A stretch of 64,000 nt of DNA from Anthoceros angustus (GCA_010909165.1 MU008150.1:248001-312000), one strand, 5' to 3'. Counted from the stretch's first letter, positions 25,501 through 36,764 are shown. Notes: generated from the sequence alone by a model not told the origin. Translations and numbers: made by a program.

Positions 25501-25842
25501 TTATAAGCTACAGTACAGACCGGAATGAGGAGCTTCAAATCAACGCGTTGCATTGCATTGGTGGCACGCAATGACAAGACAAGGCAAGGCAACTCCAGAC
25601 AAGGCAAGTAGCTGGAAGGTACCTTTGAGCGAGGAAGCAGAGCAGCCGGAAGCAAGGTCAATCATGGCGAGCATTCGCGATGGGTGACTAGCAGGCCTGA
25701 CGGATGAAGTGGTAGAAGCGGGCATGTCATTTCCTATCATGAGCATCTTCCCGACGTGCTCATCGCTGCTCGTGTCCCGGGCCCGTTCCATAACATGCTG
25801 GAACTGGTTCAGGAGCTCATCCACCACACTTGCGATTTCCAA
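22596..25842 (-). CDS. HD-Zip class I transcription factor with very long C-terminus
   Basis: The core exon (24626-25389, or from the ATG at 25399) contains an acidic stretch, [15 protein letters not shown], then [18 protein letters not shown] and the recognition helix [18 protein letters not shown]. The leucine zipper follows ([21 protein letters not shown]) and continues into exon 22596-24473 ([12 protein letters not shown]). The intron therefore cuts the zipper, as is usual in class I. The protein ends NWWEV, like the aromatic C-terminal motif of HD-Zip I proteins. The rest of the 625-residue C-terminal exon is Ser/Pro/Thr/Ala-rich with no domain I know. An upstream exon, 25623-25842 ([20 protein letters not shown]), ends in a GT donor and joins in phase to an AG acceptor before 25389, giving about 952 residues. 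Starting at 25399 gives 883. Family members bind CAATNATTG-type sites as dimers. His-Gly and Asn repeats occur near the N-terminus. Confidence 0.9.
24493..24530. repeat. GGAA/GGGA microsatellite in HD-Zip intron
   Basis: A short purine tract of GGAAGG then GGGA units lies inside the intron 24474-24625. On the gene strand it is a pyrimidine run just before the 3' splice site, so it may act as the polypyrimidine tract. Confidence 0.7.
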
Positions 25843-26603
25843 TCCTGGACCATGGCCAGGTCCGTATCTGCAGGCCTAGGGGAGGATCCGTCTCCGGAGC
25901 CGCGCGCGGCTAGTCGATGGCAAGTTCAAGTCACTCCACACAGATTGCTATCCACATCACCATTGCTCCAAACAACCGGCTGCAAACTCCACTTGCAGAT
26001 GTGGGCAGCAGTGGTGGTACCGGAGGCAAGCTCAAGGCGGCGCCAGCCGCCAGGGGCAACCAGGACGGTAACGCGTGCCTCATCACACCCCATGGTCACT
26101 CGCCTTCAAGCTCTCCTCCGGATCCACCCATGTAGTCCCCTCCGGATCCCCGTGAGCGCCTGTTGCCTGTGGCCCAGCCACAACCGGCCCCCACCAATCG
26201 GCGTAACAAAGACACAACGGGCGCCCGGGCTCTAATTCTAAGCTTGTCAATCTCAAAGCTCATGATGAGGCTGCTTGGCCATACGATCTAGGCCACTCCG
26301 GATCCGCAGCCGGTGCCGCGTCATGACACGACGCGTACGCTAGGTAGCGCCAGCGCTAGCGCTGTGAAGTCACGGTGGCAACCGGCCGGTGGTGGTACAC
26401 TAGCTGTACTCACACCAGCTACGATTGCCATCGATCTAGACAGCGCTTTTGTAGATGTGTTCCACGATCCCGACCAGCTGGCCATGCCCCGGATCGACAT
26501 GCAGCACCGGTAGCAGGTGCAGGTGCAAGCGGGGCATTGTGATGCTGCTCCGGATCCACAAGCACAGGCGACGAAGCTACATATGTACTGTGATGGGCCG
26601 CGG

Positions 26604-26648
26604 GCAGCGACAACGACAACGACGACAACGACAACGACAACGACAGTG
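26604..26648. repeat. CGACAA-type hexanucleotide repeat
   Basis: Imperfect repeats of CGACAA/CGACGA run for about 45 bp. They lie upstream of the HD-Zip gene, in DNA with no other coding signal. Confidence 0.8.
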
Positions 26649-26719
26649 TGATGCGGAAGTTGGGACGAGTTTGAAACAAGCTGAAGGGCTGAAGGAAGGA
26701 AGGTTGCGAGAGAGTTGCG

Positions 26720-26775
26720 CGCCTGGGCCTGGGCCTGCGCCTGGGCCTGGGCCTGCGCCTGAGCCTGTGCCTGCC
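26720..26775. repeat. GCCTGG/GCCTGC minisatellite
   Basis: About nine hexanucleotide units alternate between GCCTGG, GCCTGC and GCCTGA/GCCTGT. The same unit returns in a longer array 230 bp further on. Confidence 0.85.
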
Positions 26776-26998
26776 AAGTGAGAGTGTGTGGCGCTTCGCT
26801 CCTGTTCCTTCTGAGCACACCTTTTGGTGTGGTGGCTGCAGCGGTAGCCTGGGCATGAAGGTCAGGGTCATAATCAGGAGACGACAGGGGATCCGGATCC
26901 GGAGGAGAATCCGGTCATCACGTCTTGCTGCTGGCCTAGGCCTGCCAGGCGGTCAGAACTCATGAGTACACTGCTGATGCGCATTCTGCGCGCGCCGC

Positions 26999-27035
26999 GG
27001 CCTGGGCATGGGCCTGGGCCTGGGCCTGGGCCTGG

Positions 27036-27094
<59 letters not shown>

Positions 27095-27106
27095 CGCCTG
27101 CGTCTG
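26999..27106. repeat. GCCTGG then GCCTGT minisatellite
   Basis: About eighteen uninterrupted hexanucleotide units. The left third is mostly GCCTGG and the right part GCCTGT. Because six is a multiple of three, all frames stay open and give spurious dipeptide-repeat ORFs on both strands. Confidence 0.9.
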
Positions 27107-27663
27107 GTCTTGACAGCAGGGGACAATCATTTCTCGCGCGCTCACAGCTCCACCTGCACCTGCACCTGGTCCCGCTTCCTTCCCTGCCACTCTTTATCGC
27201 CCAGCAGCAGCAGCCGCGGGGCCCGGGGCTCTACATTATTATTCACCTTGTCCAGCTCTGGAGCTGGACGTCCCAAGGTCACAGCCTCCCTTTCTCATGA
27301 CACCAAACAAGTCCTCTCTGGACACGGCTTGCGGCTGCCTGCTGCCTGCTGCCTGCTGCCTACTGCCTGCCTGGATTCTCGCACTGATCCCAATGTCCAT
27401 CTTACGTAACAAGAGCTACACATGTCTCCGGGCCTGTATGAGCGTATGTCCTAGCCTCCTAGCCTCCTACCCTCCCTCATCCACGTCAAAAATCCATGTC
27501 CACTCCGACTCCTGCCCACACATGTGATCTACTGCACACTACGCAAAAACCGCTGCCGCACAACATCTCCAGCTCCACCGTGCTGCTGTATCCTCCGCCG
27601 CCGTCACCCAACTCTGCCATGCCAGTATCTCCATACTCATTTATTACATCCAACGCTGTTTTC

Positions 27664-27722
27664 CCCGCCTCCGCCGGAACCGCCGGAACCGCCGGTACCG
27701 CCGGTACCGCCGACTCCGCCGA
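27664..27722. repeat. CCGCCGGAA-type 9-bp repeat
   Basis: About six 9-bp units of GCCGGAACC, GCCGGTACC and GCCGACTCC type follow one another in non-coding GC-rich DNA. Confidence 0.75.
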
Positions 27723-28089
27723 CTGCCTCCCTGCTTCAAACTGCCGCCACAGGCGTATCCTGTTCCCGGTGACGCGGAGGCCCTATCCCACGCCAAAGTT
27801 TTTGGAGGGAGTTGGGAGACTTTTATAAATATTTCACCACGTCACAAAATTATACTACGTGGATCAAAATAAATTATTTTCTTTATTTTTTACTCTTCTT
27901 TATATGTATATATATCTTACTTAATTTAATTCAATTCCATAAAAGTGGGTTCACGCAGACACAACTCCCAAGGCGGACTCAAGGGTGCCCTAACGCACGG
28001 ACGACACCATAAAAGCACGAAAGCCTCCATCACTCATTATTTTGGCACCAAGCTCCGACTGGACTCGGGGAGTGCGTGGAAGGATCCAT

Positions 28090-28146
28090 GGCCGTGAGCC
28101 GTGACGCGTGACGCGTGACGAGTGACGCGTGACCCGTGAGCCATGA
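28090..28146. repeat. GTGACGC-type short tandem repeat
   Basis: Imperfect 9-bp units containing GTGACGCGT and GTGAC/GTGAGCC follow one another for about 55 bp, just upstream of the 1.05-kb duplication. Confidence 0.7.
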
Positions 28147-28371
28147 CCCGTTCAACGGGACAGTATATTGGCATGACAACTGGAGTGTCGCACACTTGCC
28201 CCCAGGGCCCCAGCCCGGCCAGGCGGCCAGGCGGCCAGGCAAAAGCCTGCATCCCCAGCAACCACCTCCTACGCCTACGCTTCAACGTACACGGTAAAAC
28301 GTATATGTATATGATTTACAAGCACTGGGCCCACCACTACGTTCAACTACAAGTACCAAGTACACCACATT

Positions 28372-29419
28372 ATGCATTGCATGCGTCTCACACGTCTTGT
28401 ACCCGCTCCTTCCATCATACACGCCACCCCCGGTCCTTTGTCCTTTTCTATATCATATTATATATTTCTTATGCTTCCTTTTTCCTTGTACCATACACAA
28501 CAAAAATATTTGCCATCTTTACGAGGAAAAGCAAAGACTGGACGGCTGGATCTGGGCCTCATTCTTCTCTGTCTTCGTACTCTCATCTACCTCTACCCGC
28601 GCTTGCTCGGAAGGGAAGGGAAGGGAAGGAAGGGAAGGAAGGGAACAGGACGGAATCCAGTACGCCAGGCCCAGCGCCCAGCTTGCATACGTACAATATA
28701 CCGTCTCCCGTTGGCGGAGGAAAGTCTGACCGAATGACAAGCGCAACATGAGCCATGGACCATGCAGCACCCAATCACGCTGGTGCCGGCCGGCGGCATG
28801 GCTGATATCTGAGCGCGTGGCCGGCGGGCTCGTCCGCCCCTTGAATTGCTTCTGTTGTCCGCGACATTGCAAAACAGTGAAGAGAAACTGCCGGGGCTAG
28901 GAATTCGAAAGAGGATGACATTAGCGTCTGAACGCAAGAAGAGCGTTTTTTCTAGGTACGACTTCTGCCTGAGTTCCACGACAAGGCATGCGCAGGCTGA
29001 GTTCCAAGACACTGCAGGCTGATGAGTCTTCTTGTGACTCATGATCATGGAGGCGGCAGAAGGCCAAGGGATCGCCATGTGCTGAGGAATCAGCTGAATA
29101 AGTGGTTAAGAGCTTTGATCAGGTACCGGTGAGCGTGCTGCTCAATGCTGGCCATATGCACATGTGGTAGCTGTACCGGTGTACTGCATGCACGAAGAGA
29201 GCCTAGGTTAGTGGACTTTGTGCACTGTGGACATGGGCAAGCAGGCGTTAAATAATTGGGCCTGCAAGCCTCCCGGGTCCAGGCTCCCACCAAGTTGTTG
29301 AGAAGGCCACGTGAAGTGGAGGTCCAAATTATGCAGTGCCCAAGATACGTACTCACCAGCCCTCCAACAAAGGCCTAAACCCTGGAACCTTCAATGAATG
29401 TTGCAGATGAGGAGCAGCC
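28372..29419. repeat. 1.05-kb tandem duplication, copy 1
   Basis: The block begins at ATGCATTGCATGCGTCTCAC and ends at GAGGAGCAGCC. It is repeated directly, without spacer, at 29420-30478. The copies look almost identical over their whole length. The differences I found are the length of a GGAAG run, a CAGTACGCC/CGGTACGCGCC change and single-base insertions. Open frames in it (for example a minus-strand frame beginning MAIPWPSAASMIMSHKK) match nothing I know and are probably chance. Confidence 0.93.
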
Positions 29420-30478
29420 ATGCATTGCATGCGTCTCACACGTCTTGTACCCGCTCCTTCCATCATACACGCCACCCCCGGTCCTTTGTCCTTTTCTATA
29501 TCATATTATATATTTCTTATGCTTCCTTTTTCCTTGTACCATACACAACAAAAATATTTGCCATCTTTACGAGGAAAAGCAAAGACTGGACGGCTGGATC
29601 TGGGCCTCATTCTTCTCTGTCTTCGTACTCTCATCTACCTCTACCCGCGCTTGCTCGGAAGGGAAGGGAAGGGAAGGGAAGGGAAGGGAAGGGAAGGGAA
29701 CAGGACGGAATCCGGTACGCGCCAGGCCCAGCGCCCAGCTTGCATACGTACAATATACCGTCTCCCGTTGGCGGAGGAAAAGTCTGACCGAATGACAAGC
29801 GCAACATGAGCCATGGACCATGCAGCACCCAATCACGCTGGTGCCGGCCGGCGGCATGGCTGATATCTGAGCGCGTGGCCGGCGGGCTCGTCCGCCCCTT
29901 GAATTGCTTCTGTTGTCCGCGACATTGCAAAACAGTGAAGAGAAACTGCCGGGGCTAGGAATTCGAAAGAGGATGACATTAGCGTCTGAACGCAAGAAGA
30001 GCGTTTTTTCTAGGTACGACTTCTGCCTGAGTTCCACGACAAGGCATGCGCAGGCTGAGTTCCAAGACACTGCAGGCTGATGAGTCTTCTTGTGACTCAT
30101 GATCATGGAGGCGGCAGAAGGCCAAGGGATCGCCATGTGCTGAGGAATCAGCTGAATAAGTGGTTAAGAGCTTTGATCAGGTACCGGTGAGCGTGCTGCT
30201 CAATGCTGGCCATATGCACATGTGGTAGCTGTACCGGTGTACTGCATGCACGAAGAGAGCCTAGGTTAGTGGACTTTGTGCACTGTGGACATGGGCAAGC
30301 AGGCGTTAAATAATTGGGCCCTGCAAGCCTCCCGGGTCCAGGCTCCCACCAAGTTGTTGAGAAGGCCACGTGAAGTGGAGGTCCAAATTATGCAGTGCCC
30401 AAGATACGTACTCACCAGCCCTCCAACAAAGGCCTAAACCCTGGAACCTTCAATGAATGTTGCAGATGAGGAGCAGCC
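29420..30478. repeat. 1.05-kb tandem duplication, copy 2
   Basis: Second copy of the block starting at 28372, about 11 bp longer mainly because of a longer GGAAG tract at 29657-29700. No terminal inverted repeats, coding transposase or other mobile-element signs were seen, so it is best described as a segmental tandem duplication. Confidence 0.93.
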
Positions 30479-30928
30479 GTACGTGCAGCGTGCGGGCTAT
30501 AGTACTGCCAACCATGGCCAGCCTTGATTCCCTGCCTTGCATGCATTCTTCCTCTGGATCGGGCCGGCGTCTGAGGCAGCTGATTGCATCCCAAGAAAAG
30601 AAGGATAAAGAATTTTATTCAAGTCCAGGAAGGACGGAGCATCGATTGTATGCCCGGCCCTTGGTTGTTCGTCCAAAATTGCAAGAGTCGCCACTGCCTG
30701 GAGACACGAGACTACCGTAGCAAAGAAAAACAAGCTTATGGCCTGGGCATCCGGAATCCGCCGTGTTTGACTTGCCAGCGCCCAATTTACTAGGCTGCTT
30801 GGTGGGTATTGTGCCATATCCATTATGTAGATGCATGTACTGGATGTACATGCGGAACAGGTTGATTATTCCGCGGATAATACGTATATGCATTGGTTAT
30901 GCAGTCCATGGGCTTATGCATGGACGGC

Positions 30929-30970
30929 CTGATACTGGTACTGTGTACACTGATACTGGTACTGTGTACA
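30929..30970. repeat. 21-bp exact direct repeat, two copies
   Basis: The unit begins CTGATACTGGTACTGTG and ends TACA. It occurs twice in immediate succession and is followed by a partial third start (CTG). Confidence 0.85.
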
Positions 30971-32354
30971 CTGTACAATAGTGATAGCTTTAGTAATTAG
31001 ACCTACGATTACTACTGAGCTGCTTACCTGGAGCCTGGAGCCTGGGATCTGGGTAGGCTATGGCCTGTCTCCCAGGCATTTGAGCCCAGCCCATGATTGC
31101 CACTCGTACTGAATCTTATTAAACAACCTTCAAAAATCGAGATATACTCTGGACGCTTGAAGTCTGAACGCATTCCTGTCAATGTGTGTGATCTGGAAAA
31201 TCAGAATCCGTAATCGTGCCCCAGCAGTCTGCTGCTTCTGTTACAGCAAAGCTTGTTGCAGTCTGTCACACTGGATCGAATCCCAGGTTGACTGCAAGTC
31301 AGCACGTGCGAGGCTTGGCCCCCTTGATATTTTGCTTTTGATAAAAGCCTGTGCATTCGTAGCAAATTGCAAACGGCTACTGTAGGTTGTCTCTGCCACT
31401 ATCTACAAGCTTAAGCTAGCGTCTGCACCGTGCAACAACCTTGATTTTAAATTTGCGAGTGTCTAGAGACCTCATCAGAAGGCCCATGTTTCACAGGTGT
31501 GATCGCTGAACAGCTGGAAGGGATGGCCGCCAGCTCCAGAGATGACGTACATGGAGGACATCATGGCCCTGAGCTTGCAGGTTGTACACAGTACTGTGCA
31601 TGAGGATTCCCAATATCGTATGTAGCCCAGCTTGTGGGCGACTCGACCGTCTGCTGACATGCAGTAGTTGGCTTCGGCAATCGTCCCCCAGCTCCTTGTT
31701 GCGACAGTTAAACAAGGCTCCTCCCACACAAGCATATATTCACATGTAGGTACCTATTTCCTATTTGGATGTACTTAGAGCTGTTGGAAAATGTTGCCTA
31801 CGTATATATCCTGTACCATTTACTAGACTTTGTGAAATGTGTCTTTTCTTCGTGTACCTATTGGAGACTTCACTTTTGAATGTGTTTGCATTGCAAGTGG
31901 CCGTTGTACATGGCATTCCTGTGACGTCACTAAGGAGGTGGTTCAGAGGTTCGGTGTGCCCATGGACTTCAGAAGCTTCCTTGGAATCCCTTCTCAAGTG
32001 CTTTCACAAAATTCATATCCCTTGGGCCATGGCGGATGTGTGTTGCACAGTGCACAGCAATTGGACTGTAGCTTTGCTTCGAACTCGTCCAGCAGATTAG
32101 AGTATCTTGAGCATAAACGATCCCACATTCACTCTGCTCTGCAAGAGAAGGCTGAAACGGCAACGGCAACTGAAACGGCTACTGTGTCGTGGCGCATTCT
32201 GGGCGTTACAATCGAGTTTATCTAAAGCTCCAACACGCGGGTCGATGCCTGCAGCTTAGGCTTGTGCCCCCGGGGCCCGGGCCCCCGGGCTCTCATCAAA
32301 CTTCCCACAGACAACAGTCTGCCCTGCGAGGGGAGATGCTGCACCACGACGCCT

Positions 32355-32402
32355 GGCAGGGGAAGGGGCAGGGGCAGGGGGAGGGGCAGGGGCAGGGGCA
32401 AG
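32355..32402. repeat. GGGGCA minisatellite
   Basis: About eight hexanucleotide units of GGGGCA with one GGGGGA variant. The G-rich plus strand has runs of four Gs that could form a quadruplex. Confidence 0.85.
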
Positions 32403-34292
32403 ACAGGCGGCCCGTGGGCGACAGTGACACGCACGCGGGAGTTCGAGGCGGTGCGTGCAATCGGACACAAGTACTGGACAGCCTCTCTACAAATGCTTTT
32501 TCCACAGGTCTGAGAAGATACCTCGCCAGACTGATTTCCCGCTGCACATACGACAGCAGAGAGGGGTGAGCGCGAGCCATGTTGGTACCCCGTGCACAGT
32601 GCGTCCGCCAAAATAGTACTGTACAGGGAAACCACAAATCTGGCTCCTACAGCCATTACGGGGTCAGGATGGATGGGATGGGTGGATGGAGCTGTGCTGG
32701 CCCTGCAGCTGCCCGCCACGTAAGCTGTGGTCCAATACCCTCTCCCTGCGGGTTCGCTCTCACCGTTGGTTTTAGGCTGCGCACCAGTCCAGAGCCCGAG
32801 CATCATGCAGCAATGCAGGCTAGGGTGCCTCCCATGCAGCGTGCAGGGCCCCGGTACAATCTTTGTCCGAGATCCAGCTGCCCTCGTTTCTCATCACATT
32901 CGCGCTCCTGCGCGCGCGTAATTGTCAGGAGGGCTGGCGACTAGCACTGCCGGCCGAGGCCGAGCAACGCATGCATCCAAGTATCGGCGTGTACAGTATC
33001 ATGTACATGTGTGGCAGCCCGTGTCGACATTAGCAGATCTGTTTGTCAACCCAAAGCTTGACTTGTAAACCTCTCCTCCCGACGTCGTCGGCTGGCAGTC
33101 CCCAATCGCGCTAACCAGTGCGTCTCAGTCTGACCTTCTCCTCCTGCAAATTTAAATGCTCGCCAAATGTCAAAGCTGTAAAAGCGCGTCTCCAGTGCTT
33201 GTCTTCATCTGCCGAGAGCCGACATGGTGAAGTCTGCAGGCGATCACTGCCCATAGTCTCCGTGTGCATTGGGTACCCTAGCGGCTAACGCACCGATAAC
33301 TGCACCGATCTGGAAAGAACACGCAGTGCACATATCCAAGTCTCCTCCAAAGCTTCATACGCGTCCATGCGGCCGGAGTGTACCATCCACCGAAAGCAGC
33401 AGCAGTCCGTGGAATCTCGTTACTGAGGAAACGTGCTGTGTAGAGTAGATCGCTGAAAACGAGCAGTCCGTGACCGATTGCAGCACAAGGTCCAACGGAG
33501 GCAGCACGAGCGAGCTTGGTACTTGGTACTCCCCATGGCATCCTACAATTTCAGTGCAGATACACCTGTGCACGCTCTTGTAAAGCCCCATGAACGTGGA
33601 CGTATGTAGTTTCTCAGTTTCAAACCATTCCACCTGATAATGCACTAAATTAAAGAATCGATCGTACTTTCTCAGAACTCACCCATGCTATGGCCGTACC
33701 TTGCCCCACAGCACAAAACGAAAACGTAGTTCCCAACAAGCGTACACATCTTGTGACCCACCACAAGGTGGCTCACCTGCTATCTACTATCTCTAATTGC
33801 AGCTGCGCTCTTGCAGCAGATCAAATAACTGTGCTGATAACCCGCGTTGCCCTGTCAAGTTCTGGTGAGTGCAAACAAAATACCCCCATGAACACTTTCT
33901 GAGATCATTAGCCATCTGTAGGTTTCGTTTTGTTGGAGGAGGACACATGAACCTGCCAATTCAATGCGACACTGTTCAGCCAGCAACTCACATCATGCCA
34001 ACACTTCAAGCTACGCACACACATACCAGAAGAAGAACACAGCTTTTCGTAACATGTAACCAAGAGCCCCCGCTCATCTGGGATGGTCATTTCGTGCCAT
34101 CACCACGTCACATGTACATATGTATTCCCTGACAGGAAAAGAAAATAAAAGATTTAAGGTCAATTTGCTTAACGAGGTCAACACACTGGGACCTGCCAGG
34201 ATCACTAGTAATACCAGAAGCTCCCTTACCTACGATACAGCCACGTGTCCGATTATTTGATACTAAAATCATGAACTCCCCTCCTGCTACTG

Positions 34293-36764
34293 CTAGTGTC
34301 TCAAGTCCCCGACCGGTTTTGTGCTTGAAAATAGTGGCTCCCTCCTAGCAGAATACGAACTTGCCTCAGTACCTGTTGTCCGAAAGCTCAAAGATCCTGG
34401 GGTTCCATAAGTGCTCTGGCTTGGTGGTGCCATTCCCCTTACTGGAGAGGAGAAACGCCTACGTTCCAGAGCTTCCCTTGGCTCTCCTGATCCAGCTCGT
34501 ATATTTTCGTACTTAAGCACGCCAGGGGTTGCAGGAGCAGCCCCGGTCCCAAACGTCGGATCCGTCTGGTTTTCTAGTCCAAAGTCCCTTTTCTTACTGA
34601 AGTAGAGCCATCCTACAAACATCAAAAGGATGGAAAAGAATATAGGACTACTCCACAGCTTTGCATTGAAATCCGGGGGCCTTTGAACGGGCAGGTTGGA
34701 TATGTAAATGCCTACGTATCCATCACCAAAACCAACCACCACCAACTTGTCACGATTGCCAGTCATCACAGGCCACTGTATCTGTTCAACCGGTGTATTG
34801 ACAAACGAGAGGGATACCTCATCCATTGAGGAAGTAACAACAGGTCGTGTACCTCCAGCACGAATGTTTGCATAGCTGAAGCCAACTTGCGATGTTGTAT
34901 TGTACACATACAGGTACTTGGGAGTTGCCACGAGCAGGTATCCTTTGATGGCATGAGGAACTAACGGTCTCTCCACGTCCAGTGCCTTCTTTGTTCCCAC
35001 TTGACACTTGAAATGGAAAGTGTCCCCAGATAACGCTACGTAGATAAGGTCACCATCAACAGTAAAACCATAGGCTTTAGATCGTCCACCAGCATCGAAT
35101 GTGTAAGCAACCACCTTAGAATCATTTAAGCCTTCACAAAAGCTGCTACGCACCGTCATATTCATAAGATCCAGGGATCCTGCACCCGTCTCTGTGAGAA
35201 AGAGAAGCCGCTGGGTGTTTGGAGTCCGCAGGAACGCTAGCGGCCGACTGGGTGAGTGTGCCACTCCATGCAGTGATCCGTTCTCACGAAACACCTGTAA
35301 CTTTCCTCCTACGTCTGAAACCAGGAGGTAACGAATCTTGCCCACTCTGTACATTTCAATGTTTGTCACAGGCACATGATCCCCTGCAGCCACTTGTTCT
35401 TTTTCTGAGACTGAGCCTTTCGCTCCACCTGCTGCATCTGAGCTTTCATCTTCATTGACAAGAACCTTTTCACCATACATTGTAGCCAGAGAAGGTGACA
35501 CCGGAATACTTGGAGGTGCCACCAGAGAGTACATATCCTCCATCGACAGTGCATGCCATTCATCTCCGGATGAAGGTCCACGATACAGAGTTTCACATAT
35601 ACGGTGCATCAGCACAGCTCCATCGGAGTGACCAGTGATGAGAACTGTCTCGTTGGTACGCAAAACATAAGAAAGCATGGAGGTAATTGGGGAAGTCGAC
35701 AGAGTCTGATGATGCAGCAACAGATCTCCGTACGCCAGGAAAAGATAAACCTGGCCACTTTCATCACCCACAGCGACGTATCTACTGAATCCATCCTCTC
35801 CTTCATGCGGGAGAACGTGCAAACAAGAGACATTGGAGTCCACCTTCACAGCAGACAGAAAGTGAAAGTGATCAGACCAGGCAGGCTTGTACCTTGCTAT
35901 AGTCCTACCACCAAATTTCTGGCGCAAGCTCTGGCTGTCAAGTGCTGCAGTATCATCCTGGTGCAAATGTTCAGTGCCACGTAGAGGTGTCTCGCCCTCG
36001 GCCCTGCCTGCAATCATCGATGGCATTCTCCGCGGTAGCTCTACATCAACTGACTTCGGACTATGGCCACTTTCAGCTTCATCTGAATCGTGGAACTCTG
36101 CACATCCTTCAACCCTCACCTTCTCTTGCGCTGTTAGGTTGATAACCGTGTCAGATAGCTTGTTAACAGCATCACCCATAGCAGCGACAAGGGATCTAAG
36201 TTGTACAACCTGATCTTCCTGATGCTGAGCCAACATCTCAAGCTTCCACAAGTGCTCCTCAGCACAGAGCTTTTGCCGACCTACCTGACTGTCCTCCACA
36301 TCTGCAAGCACAGTTTCTTCCCCAAGAATTGTCTCTGTCCCAAGAGCTTCATGCTTCCCAACAGGTAAGACTTTGAATTCCATTTCGGGACAAATCTCCA
36401 CTCCCAGTAATTCCAAATCTCCATCCAGCTGTCCTGTTACCAGTGGCGGATCTCTTTCCTCTGAGTGCAAGCGCTCTACCTTCTCTGTCCCAAAAGCCTC
36501 ATGCTTCCCAACTGGTAGAATTTTGTATTCCTTCTCAGGGCACATATCCAGTCCCAGTTCTTCCAAAGCTTCATCAAGCTCCATTGCTATCGGTAAAGGA
36601 TCTCTTTTCATCAGTTGCACACTGTGGCCTCCCTCCGACGGCAGATCCACTCCCGAATGCAGTACCTCTCCAGATCCATCAAGGACGGAATAAGCAGGAG
36701 AGATCGATGCGGAACAGATCATCCATGCTGAAATCAGCACGGTAAGCTGAAGACTTCTCATCAT
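34293..36764 (-). CDS. Single-pass plant membrane protein with propeller-like lumenal region
   Basis: A single-exon 823-residue gene. It starts MMRSLQLTVLISAWMICSAS, a signal peptide. A 50-residue acidic unit is duplicated in tandem at residues 54-94 and 104-144 (RDPLPIAMELDEALEELGLD, then RDPPLVTGQLDGDLELLGVE). A predicted coiled region follows (LEMLAQHQEDQVVQLRSLVA). From about residue 300 the sequence looks like irregular WD40/propeller blades (SRYVAVGDESGQVYLFLAYG, VLITGHSDGAVLMHRI, RLLFLTETGAGSLDL). A transmembrane helix (LWSSPIFFSILLMFVGWLYF) lies near residues 700-722, followed by KKRD and a basic, Ser/Pro-rich cytosolic tail. It resembles a widely conserved but uncharacterised plant membrane-protein family. 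No function can be assigned. The ATG chosen is the first one before the signal peptide. Confidence 0.85.
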   Translation of the reverse strand: MMRSLQLTVLISAWMICSASISPAYSVLDGSGEVLHSGVDLPSEGGHSVQLMKRDPLPIAMELDEALEELGLDMCPEKEYKILPVGKHEAFGTEKVERLHSEERDPPLVTGQLDGDLELLGVEICPEMEFKVLPVGKHEALGTETILGEETVLADVEDSQVGRQKLCAEEHLWKLEMLAQHQEDQVVQLRSLVAAMGDAVNKLSDTVINLTAQEKVRVEGCAEFHDSDEAESGHSPKSVDVELPRRMPSMIAGRAEGETPLRGTEHLHQDDTAALDSQSLRQKFGGRTIARYKPAWSDHFHFLSAVKVDSNVSCLHVLPHEGEDGFSRYVAVGDESGQVYLFLAYGDLLLHHQTLSTSPITSMLSYVLRTNETVLITGHSDGAVLMHRICETLYRGPSSGDEWHALSMEDMYSLVAPPSIPVSPSLATMYGEKVLVNEDESSDAAGGAKGSVSEKEQVAAGDHVPVTNIEMYRVGKIRYLLVSDVGGKLQVFRENGSLHGVAHSPSRPLAFLRTPNTQRLLFLTETGAGSLDLMNMTVRSSFCEGLNDSKVVAYTFDAGGRSKAYGFTVDGDLIYVALSGDTFHFKCQVGTKKALDVERPLVPHAIKGYLLVATPKYLYVYNTTSQVGFSYANIRAGGTRPVVTSSMDEVSLSFVNTPVEQIQWPVMTGNRDKLVVVGFGDGYVGIYISNLPVQRPPDFNAKLWSSPIFFSILLMFVGWLYFSKKRDFGLENQTDPTFGTGAAPATPGVLKYENIRAGSGEPREALERRRFSSPVRGMAPPSQSTYGTPGSLSFRTTGTEASSYSARREPLFSSTKPVGDLRH

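Larger units (their letters stand above)
25843..28371. other. HD-Zip upstream region, repeat-rich, no gene recognised
   Basis: About 2.5 kb of GC-rich DNA upstream of the HD-Zip gene. It holds several hexanucleotide minisatellites. The long open frames in it, in several phases, arise only from these repeats. An AT-rich patch at 27830-27960 and GTGACGC-type repeats at 28090-28145 follow. I see no conserved protein. Confidence 0.5.
30479..34292. other. Large intergenic region, no gene recognised
   Basis: About 3.8 kb with no convincing coding sequence. Visible contents are a 21-bp direct repeat (30929-30970), a GGGGCA minisatellite (32355-32400), and scattered short ORFs (for example minus-strand 31475-31735 and 33278-33541) that match no family I know. 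It could hold non-coding RNA or distal regulatory DNA, but nothing supports that directly. Confidence 0.5.

Noticed and set aside
26960-27190. AQAQAQ or PVPVPV repeat proteins
   Set aside because: They arise from the GCCTGN hexanucleotide array, which is open in all frames; no flanking coding signal exists.
28593-29078. 161-codon minus-strand frame repeated in both copies of the 1.05-kb duplication
   Set aside because: Conservation between copies only reflects recent duplication. The frame shifts at the GGAAG tract, and no domain is recognised.
31475-31735. 86-codon minus-strand frame with SWGTIAEANYCMSADGR
   Set aside because: It looks protein-like but matches no family I know, has no convincing splice partners, and is isolated. 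Left as unassigned.
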